Assembly: GCA_946405115.1 (NCBI GenBank)
Contig: CAMJGB010000052.1
Location: 1 to 10,964, forward strand
DNA length: 10,964 bases
Direction of reading: 5' to 3'
Origin: an uncultured Clostridia bacterium
GTDB taxonomy: Bacteria; Bacillota; Clostridia; Saccharofermentanales; Saccharofermentanaceae
Part shown: piece after piece, positions 6,056-10,964 of the stretch
Numbering within the stretch: position 1 is the stretch's first letter
Layout: each line of letters opens with the position of its first letter
Notes under the pieces: model-generated
Database searches by the model: none
The model's input: the letters and a program-made list of their open reading frames with translations, nothing else
Told to the model about the DNA's origin: nothing
Translations under genes and position numbers: made by a program

Positions 6056-8392
6056 TCAATAGAATGTATCCGTCCAAGGTAGTCTGTCCGTCGGACCTTT
6101 GTCTCCCGTCTCGCGAAGATCTGAAATATCTCCCGTGTATGTATATGCATAGAAACAGTTAAGATCAGACATTCCCGTGCTAAACACCTTGGGAACTTCA
6201 GGGAACTCATCATCAAAGCATCTCAAATAATATGTCCTCTCGCGCTGTTCATCCTGTGTATGATCGAAGATCGAAGTACCGAGATCTGAATATTCACCTC
6301 CGGCAAGGTAAATTACGGTAGGCATCATGTCCGTCTCGGATATAGGTGCATTTGTAACATTAAATGCATCCTGAACCTGTCCGAAAGGCTTAATGAAGAA
6401 TATTGGCTGTGCATCTTCATATCCCCACGGCCTTCCGTGATCAGCAGTAATTATGATTGTTGAATTGTCATATACTCCAAGTTCTTTCAACTGATTAAGA
6501 TACTCTTCAACAAGAACCCAGCAACCTCTCTCGGTTTCAAGAAGCGTCGGATCAGAAGCATTACGACAATCAGCGTCGACGCTAAGCGGTGTGTGTACAC
6601 CGTACATATGCTGCAATATGAAGTAATTGGCGGAATCGTCAGTCTGAAGGCCGGATGCAAGAAGCGTATCGTAGTATTCAGCGTTGCCGAGGATAATGTG
6701 TGTATTAACTGTTCGGCTGTCATCACGGCTCAAAACATCGAGCGCACCGGTGAAATCATCACCCGTAAAGTAGAAATTGTCTTTAAGGAACAACGGACAG
6801 AACCTGAATTCACTCGATCTTATAAGCATATCTCTGACAACATCATCATGAACTACAAACTCACAGTCCATTACTTCCAAATTAGATATCTTACCGAGTG
6901 CGTCGTGTCTGGCCTCGTTAGTCACAAAGGTAAACTCATTCGTGTACAGATTAAAGCGATATCCCTGCTCTGCCAGTCTATCGTAGAAATTATTATTTCT
7001 TTCGTTATCCCATGCATATGAGAACCATTCGTTAAGCGAGATCGTAGGATCAAATTCCGTTCCGGAGATCATGTAATTAACCGAATAAACGGAACTCTCG
7101 TAATGGCAATCCGCATTGTTGTAATAAGTAAAATCCTTCAGTATGTCTGCAACTTCAGGATATGTCTCTAGACATTCATCTATATAAGAATTGCTGTACG
7201 CATCAAGAAGGATGACGATTATATTGTTGTTTGCTGACACGGTGAACTGGTCATTTCCAGACAGATAGTACTGTTCAAAGTCAAATCTTGAAAAAGCATT
7301 CTTCGGTGATTGAAATAAGGTTACCGTAAGGCTCGTAAGCTGCATGGCAAGAAGCGCGAGGCATGCAAAGACGATAACTGTCTGTCCTTTGTTGTTGCGA
7401 ACTGCAAAGACTATCACTATAGGCAAAATAATGAGCACTGCCCATATAACGGCATTTACTGCGATATCGGCACTTGAGAAACCCATCTCACTTCCGTCCA
7501 TTAAACCAAGGTTACGGTTAAGGAAATTAAGCTGAACATACATCGCTAGGTCTATTCCCATTACAAGGCCGAACACTACATTGAAAGCTTTGCCGGGGAA
7601 CAACGCCATGATACCGGCAACACCTACACTGATAACAATGGCAGTAACGACGAATTCCAAAACGAAGTCACTCAGGATAAATTCAAGTTCTCCGGCATTC
7701 ATAAGGAAAAATTCGATAGGTGAATGGATCAGGAACATATAAGTAAGCAGGAATGCAGGTGCCATGGATTTATACATTCTGACTGTCCATTCGGATTTAT
7801 GGAAGATAAACGCTGACACTCCGACTCCCAGAATTATTGCAAGCGAGACTGCGAAGTACAGTATCTTTGATGGTGTCGCAGCCGGGGATTCAAAGCTCAT
7901 GCGGTAACACATGGTCTGTCCGAAGTCCACACCATCCGAAGAACATCCTGTTCCGTCCGGATTACAGAAGATAGTGACGCCGTCTCCGTAAAGAGCATCC
8001 GAAGTAAAATCAATATAATAAGTCTTCCCCGCACTATCCATAATAGGTGAAGATAACTCGATCGCATGGTAATAATTATCGCGAATAACGTCGGCGTTGA
8101 TCTGCCATTCTTCTATCGTCTGACCCTGATCATCTCTCAAGGTTACGAATACAGTCGGACGGCTTGTTGTGTTATAACGACCGAAAATAAAGTAGACAGC
8201 TTTCAGACCGTCCTTCTCGGGGTTTAACTGCTGGGTATAAGTAAAGCCCTGATTGATCTCGGGAAGCATGGATACAGGTTCGAATCCATCCGTCATATCC
8301 GGAACGCTGTGAAGACCCGTAAAAAACGACAGGCAGACAAGCGCCGTAAACACAGCTGTAAAAACCAAAGCTACCGTTCGCTTAACAGTCAT
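6056..8392 (-). CDS. Membrane-anchored sulfatase-fold transferase, promoter-distal copy
   Basis: A 778-residue protein of the alkaline phosphatase/sulfatase superfamily, related in layout to LtaS-type phosphoglycerol transferases. TM1 is at about 7-26. An outside beta-rich domain with three cysteines (143, 150, 162) spans about 28-175. Six more membrane segments lie between about 177 and 361, and the catalytic domain follows outside (about 386-778). Visible active-site elements are IIVILLDAYSN (metal Asp397), DCHYESSVYS (candidate nucleophile Ser434), GVHTPL (His600) and ITADHG (Asp651, His652). The sulfatase CXPXR maturation motif is absent, so a phospho-group transferase or phosphodiesterase is more likely than a true sulfatase. 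Start ATG 8392 is preferred over an upstream GTG at 8404 because GGGAG lies just before it. About 88% identical to the neighbouring copy, with no indels. It ends one base before the fusion gene. Confidence 0.88.
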   Translation of the reverse strand: MTVKRTVALVFTAVFTALVCLSFFTGLHSVPDMTDGFEPVSMLPEINQGFTYTQQLNPEKDGLKAVYFIFGRYNTTSRPTVFVTLRDDQGQTIEEWQINADVIRDNYYHAIELSSPIMDSAGKTYYIDFTSDALYGDGVTIFCNPDGTGCSSDGVDFGQTMCYRMSFESPAATPSKILYFAVSLAIILGVGVSAFIFHKSEWTVRMYKSMAPAFLLTYMFLIHSPIEFFLMNAGELEFILSDFVLEFVVTAIVISVGVAGIMALFPGKAFNVVFGLVMGIDLAMYVQLNFLNRNLGLMDGSEMGFSSADIAVNAVIWAVLIILPIVIVFAVRNNKGQTVIVFACLALLAMQLTSLTVTLFQSPKNAFSRFDFEQYYLSGNDQFTVSANNNIIVILLDAYSNSYIDECLETYPEVADILKDFTYYNNADCHYESSVYSVNYMISGTEFDPTISLNEWFSYAWDNERNNNFYDRLAEQGYRFNLYTNEFTFVTNEARHDALGKISNLEVMDCEFVVHDDVVRDMLIRSSEFRFCPLFLKDNFYFTGDDFTGALDVLSRDDSRTVNTHIILGNAEYYDTLLASGLQTDDSANYFILQHMYGVHTPLSVDADCRNASDPTLLETERGCWVLVEEYLNQLKELGVYDNSTIIITADHGRPWGYEDAQPIFFIKPFGQVQDAFNVTNAPISETDMMPTVIYLAGGEYSDLGTSIFDHTQDEQRERTYYLRCFDDEFPEVPKVFSTGMSDLNCFYAYTYTGDISDLRETGDKGPTDRLPWTDTFY

Positions 8393-8411
8393 ATTAACTC
8401 CCACTCCGACT

Positions 8412-8445
8412 TGTTATACTAGTTTTACAATCTACAAGTATAACA
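8412..8445. promoter_or_regulatory. Extended -10 promoter inside a 9-bp inverted repeat, between the sulfatase genes
   Basis: On the minus strand TGTTATACT (8437-8445) fits an extended -10 element (TGnTATAAT, one mismatch). The same positions form one arm of a perfect 9-bp inverted repeat with 8412-8420, loop 16 bases. The TGnTATACT is kept at the equivalent place in the other unit (10837-10845), although the surrounding region has diverged; the inverted repeat is not kept there. No good -35 is seen. A start point near 8430 would give a leader of about 38 bases. The second arm could bind a regulator or form a hairpin in the message. Confidence 0.4.
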
Positions 8446-8454
8446 CATGCTCAT
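8425..8454 (-). other. Vestigial start of the fusion gene at the duplication junction
   Basis: After the promoter-proximal sulfatase stop comes ATGAG, identical to the first five bases of the real fusion gene, placed one base after the stop as there. The frame then reads only MSMCYTCRL before TAA. It is best read as a relic of the duplication breakpoint and not as a peptide gene. It could still act as a short reading frame that ribosomes enter after the sulfatase stop. Confidence 0.55.
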
Positions 8455-10849
8455 ATCAATAGAATGTATCCGTCCAATGTAGTATCGCAGTCGGGCCGTT
8501 TGCTCCGGTAGCATGAAGATCCGAGAGATCTCCCGTATATGTATATGCATAGAAACAGTTAATCTCGGACATTCCCGGACTGTTAAGTTTGGGCACTCTC
8601 GGGAGATCTTCATCAAAGGCTCTCGCATAATATGTCCTCTCGCGCAGCTCATCATCTGTGTGCTCAAAGATCGTAGTGCCGAGATCCGAATATTCGCCTC
8701 CTGCAAGATAGATCACGGTAGGCATCATGTCCGTTGCAGATATAGGCGCATTAGTAACGTTAAATGCATCCTGAACCTGCCCGAAAGGCTTTATGAAGAA
8801 GATCGGCTGTGCATTTTCATATCCCCATGTTACGCCATGATCAGCAGTGATTATAATCGTTGAATTGTCATATACTCCAAGTTCTTTCAACTGATTAAGA
8901 TACTCCTCAACAAGAACCCAGCAACCTCTCTCGGTCTCAAGCAAAGTCGGAGCGGCAGCATTACGGCAATCAGCGTCGACGCTAAGAGGTGTGTGTACCC
9001 CAAACAAATGCTGCATTATGAAATAATTGGAAGAGTCGTCCGTCTGAAGTCCTGAAGAAAGGAGCATATCGTAGAATTCGGCGTCTCCCAGAATAAAATG
9101 CGTATTAACCCCAAGACTGTTATCGCGGCTCAAAACATCGAGCGCACCGGTATAATCTTCACCCGTAAAATAGAAATCGTCTTTAAGGAACAACGGACAG
9201 AACCTGAATTCACTCGATCTTATAAGCATATCTCTGACAACATCATCATGAACTACAAACTCACAGTCCATTATCTCCAAATTAGATATCTTGCCGAGTG
9301 CATCGTTCTTAGCCTCATTGTTCAGATAATCAAACTCATTCGAATACAGGTTAAAACGATATCCCTGCTCTGCCAGTCTATCGTAGAAATTATTATTCCT
9401 CTCGTTATCCCATGCATATGAGAACCATTCGTTAAGTGAGACTGAAGGATCGAATTCCGTTCCGGAGATCAGGTAATTGATCGAATATACGGATCCTTCG
9501 TAATGACAGTCTGCATTGTTGTAATAAGTGAAATCCTTAAGTATGTCAGCAACCTCAGGGTATGTCTCAAGACATTCCTCAAGATAAGCATTGCTGTACG
9601 CATCAAGAATAATAATGATTACATTATTGTTTGCCGACACCGTAAACTGGTCGTTGGCCGACAGATAATACTGCTCATAATCAAATCTGGAAAAAGCACT
9701 CTTCGGGGATTGAACCATGGCTGCAGTAAGGCTCGTAAGCTGCATAACAAGAAGCGCAAGACAAGCGAAAATGACTGCGGTCTGCCCCTTGTTGTTACGA
9801 ACTGCAAAGACTATCACTATAGGCAGAATAATGAGCACTGCCCATATAACGGCATTTACGGCGATATCGGCACTTGAGAAACCCATCTCACTTCCGTCCA
9901 TTAAACCGAGGTTGCGGTTAAAGAAATTAAGCTGAACATACATCGCTAGGTCTATTCCCATTACAAGGCCGAACACCGCATCGAAAACCTTGCCGGGAAG
10001 CAATGCGATGACACCTGCAGCACCTACGCTGATTACAATCGCCGTTACAACAAATTCCAGAACAAAGTCACTCAGGATAAACTCAAACTCTCCGGCATTC
10101 ATAAGGAAGAATTCAATGGGTGAATGTATCAGGAACATATAAGCAAAAAGGAATGCCGGCGCCATGGCTTTGTACATCCTTACCGTCCATTCTGATTTAT
10201 GGAAGATAAAGGCTGAGATTCCGACTCCCAAAACTATTGCAAGCGAGACTGCGAAGTACAGTATCTTTGATGGTGTCGCAGCCGGGGATTCAAAGCTCAT
10301 GCGGTAACACATGGTCTGTCCGAAGTCCACACCATCCGAAGAACATCCTGTTCCGTCCGGATTACAGAAGATAGTGACGCCGTCTCCGTAAAGAGCATCC
10401 GAAGTAAAATCAATATAATAAGTCTTCCCCGCACTATCCATTATTGGAGAAGACAACTCAATCGCATGGTAATAATTATCACGAATGACATCAGCATTAA
10501 TCTGCCATTCTTGTATTGTCTGACCCTGATCATCTCTCATGGTCACGAATACCATCGGTCTGCTGTTATGGTTATAACGTCCGAAAAGAAAATAGACTGC
10601 TTTAAGACCGTCTTTCTCAGGGTTGAGCTGCTGGGTATAAGTAAATCCCTGGTTGATCTCAGGAAGCATGGTAACTGGCTCAAAACCGTCCGTCATATCC
10701 GGAACGCTGTGAAGACCCGTAAAAAACGACAGGCAGACAAGCGCCGTAAACACAGCTGTAAAAACCAAAGCTACTGTCCGCTTAACAGTCATATCTATAT
10801 CCACCCCATTATGATGTACTTATTATTCAATCCTAAAGTATATCACGTC
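8450..10849 (-). repeat. Tandem duplication, promoter-proximal unit (2,400 bp)
   Basis: Second unit of the head-to-tail duplication. Its low-coordinate end keeps the TGATATGAG sequence that, in the other unit, is the sulfatase stop plus the start of the fusion gene. Here it runs straight into the upstream region of the other sulfatase gene, which marks the duplication junction near 8446-8450. Confidence 0.85.
8456..10792 (-). CDS. Membrane-anchored sulfatase-fold transferase, promoter-proximal copy
   Basis: The first gene of the operon and a tandem paralogue of the next gene, also 778 residues with identical layout: TM1, outside beta-rich domain, six membrane segments, outside catalytic domain. 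The same key residues are kept: VIIIILDAYSN with Asp397, DCHYEGSVYS with Ser434, GVHTPL with His600, ITADHG with Asp651 and His652. Ser433 of the other copy is Gly here, which favours Ser434 as nucleophile. By hand alignment about 95 of 778 residues differ. Differences cluster after ADHG (VTW against RPW), at about 487-496, and in the last 75 residues, while about 93-184 are identical. This suggests a shared reaction with a possible shift in acceptor or substrate. ATG 10792 is chosen to match the paralogue; a GTG at 10804 is in frame but has no support. A GGGGTGG sequence upstream is the ribosome site. Confidence 0.88.
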   Translation of the reverse strand: MTVKRTVALVFTAVFTALVCLSFFTGLHSVPDMTDGFEPVTMLPEINQGFTYTQQLNPEKDGLKAVYFLFGRYNHNSRPMVFVTMRDDQGQTIQEWQINADVIRDNYYHAIELSSPIMDSAGKTYYIDFTSDALYGDGVTIFCNPDGTGCSSDGVDFGQTMCYRMSFESPAATPSKILYFAVSLAIVLGVGISAFIFHKSEWTVRMYKAMAPAFLFAYMFLIHSPIEFFLMNAGEFEFILSDFVLEFVVTAIVISVGAAGVIALLPGKVFDAVFGLVMGIDLAMYVQLNFFNRNLGLMDGSEMGFSSADIAVNAVIWAVLIILPIVIVFAVRNNKGQTAVIFACLALLVMQLTSLTAAMVQSPKSAFSRFDYEQYYLSANDQFTVSANNNVIIIILDAYSNAYLEECLETYPEVADILKDFTYYNNADCHYEGSVYSINYLISGTEFDPSVSLNEWFSYAWDNERNNNFYDRLAEQGYRFNLYSNEFDYLNNEAKNDALGKISNLEIMDCEFVVHDDVVRDMLIRSSEFRFCPLFLKDDFYFTGEDYTGALDVLSRDNSLGVNTHFILGDAEFYDMLLSSGLQTDDSSNYFIMQHLFGVHTPLSVDADCRNAAAPTLLETERGCWVLVEEYLNQLKELGVYDNSTIIITADHGVTWGYENAQPIFFIKPFGQVQDAFNVTNAPISATDMMPTVIYLAGGEYSDLGTTIFEHTDDELRERTYYARAFDEDLPRVPKLNSPGMSEINCFYAYTYTGDLSDLHATGANGPTAILHWTDTFY

Positions 10850-10884
10850 TTCTTATTATTATGGGATTTTGCTTATTCTTTCAA
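10837..10884 (-). promoter_or_regulatory. Candidate promoter(s) of the envelope operon
   Basis: Two candidates overlap. One is an extended -10 TGATATACT at 10837-10845, conserved in the duplicated unit. The other is TTGAAA (10879-10884) with an 18-bp spacer to AATAAT (10855-10860), each one base from consensus. Either would transcribe the first sulfatase gene and, as spacing downstream is short, probably the following four to five genes. Confidence 0.45.
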
Positions 10885-10964
10885 AACAAAAGACTGAATA
10901 CCCTATTTTGTCGATCCTGTCAGATAAGATTCTCGGCCCATTTCTTTAGATCGGATTCGGATAC
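10846..10964. other. Upstream intergenic sequence at the window edge
   Basis: An AT-rich stretch beyond the duplication with no convincing gene. Apart from the candidate promoter elements described separately I see no long hairpin or repeat. It continues past the window, so a neighbouring gene cannot be judged. Confidence 0.4.

Larger units (their letters stand above)
6050..8449 (-). repeat. Tandem duplication, unit next to the fusion gene (2,400 bp)
   Basis: Aligned with 8450-10849 at a constant offset of exactly 2,400 bp and without any insertion or deletion. It carries one sulfatase-fold gene, its upstream region with an extended -10 element, and the first five bases (ATGAG) of the following fusion gene. 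Offset equals unit length, so the two units abut directly. Confidence 0.85.

Noticed and set aside
6055..6216. N-terminal extension of the fusion protein into the sulfatase gene
   Set aside because: It overlaps the sulfatase C terminus in another frame, and an equivalent frame also occurs at the other duplicate (8455-8706), where no fusion gene follows. It is a shadow of the sulfatase sequence.
8513..9421. Plus-strand open frames opposite the sulfatase genes, also at 6593-7021 and 9503-9935
   Set aside because: They appear at matching places in both duplicates, have low-complexity basic products and no ribosome sites. They are antisense shadows.
6056..10792. True sulfatase activity
   Set aside because: The formylglycine maturation motif CXPXR is absent at the nucleophile position; a Ser nucleophile fits phospho-transfer enzymes of the superfamily better.

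Overview
The window looks like chromosomal DNA of an anaerobic gut- or rumen-type clostridium (Lachnospiraceae/Oscillospiraceae-like). This rests on moderate GC, strong AGGAG-type ribosome binding sites, a secreted DUF4214 protein with a Thr-Pro linker, and LtaS-like sulfatase-fold and TagF-like enzymes of Gram-positive envelopes. The genus cannot be fixed from the sequence alone. All seven supported genes lie on the minus strand, so transcription runs from high to low coordinates. No RNA gene, transposase, CRISPR array or phage gene was seen.

In transcription order there is first a promoter region (10793-10964). Two 778-residue membrane-anchored sulfatase-fold enzymes follow (8456-10792 and 6056-8392), encoded by a clean 2,400-bp head-to-tail tandem duplication. 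One base after the second sulfatase begins an unusual fusion (4138-6054), with a YidC/Oxa1-type membrane insertase at the N terminus and a CDP-glycerol glycerophosphotransferase (TagB/TagF-like) at the C terminus. Then come a 71-residue single-pass membrane protein (3891-4106), a family-3 membrane acyltransferase (2690-3823) and a class I SAM-dependent methyltransferase (1940-2563). After a 322-bp intergenic region, an exported protein with a pre-peptidase-C-like domain and a DUF4214 domain (34-1617) closes the window.

My reading is that the sulfatases, fusion protein, small membrane protein and acyltransferase form one envelope module. The TagF-like domain would use CDP-glycerol in the cytoplasm. 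The sulfatase-fold ectodomains would transfer or remove a phospho- or sulfo-group outside. The acyltransferase would add an acyl group to a surface glycan. This is inferred from families and gene order; no substrate can be read from the sequence.

Two items deserve most attention. One is the insertase-glycerophosphotransferase fusion. The other is a strictly phased array at 1809-1921 with eight copies of an 8-bp word, paired and alternating in orientation, with start-to-start spacings of 12, 19, 12, 19, 12, 19, 12 bp. That array is not explained by any gene and resembles a multi-site operator or an unnamed structured repeat.
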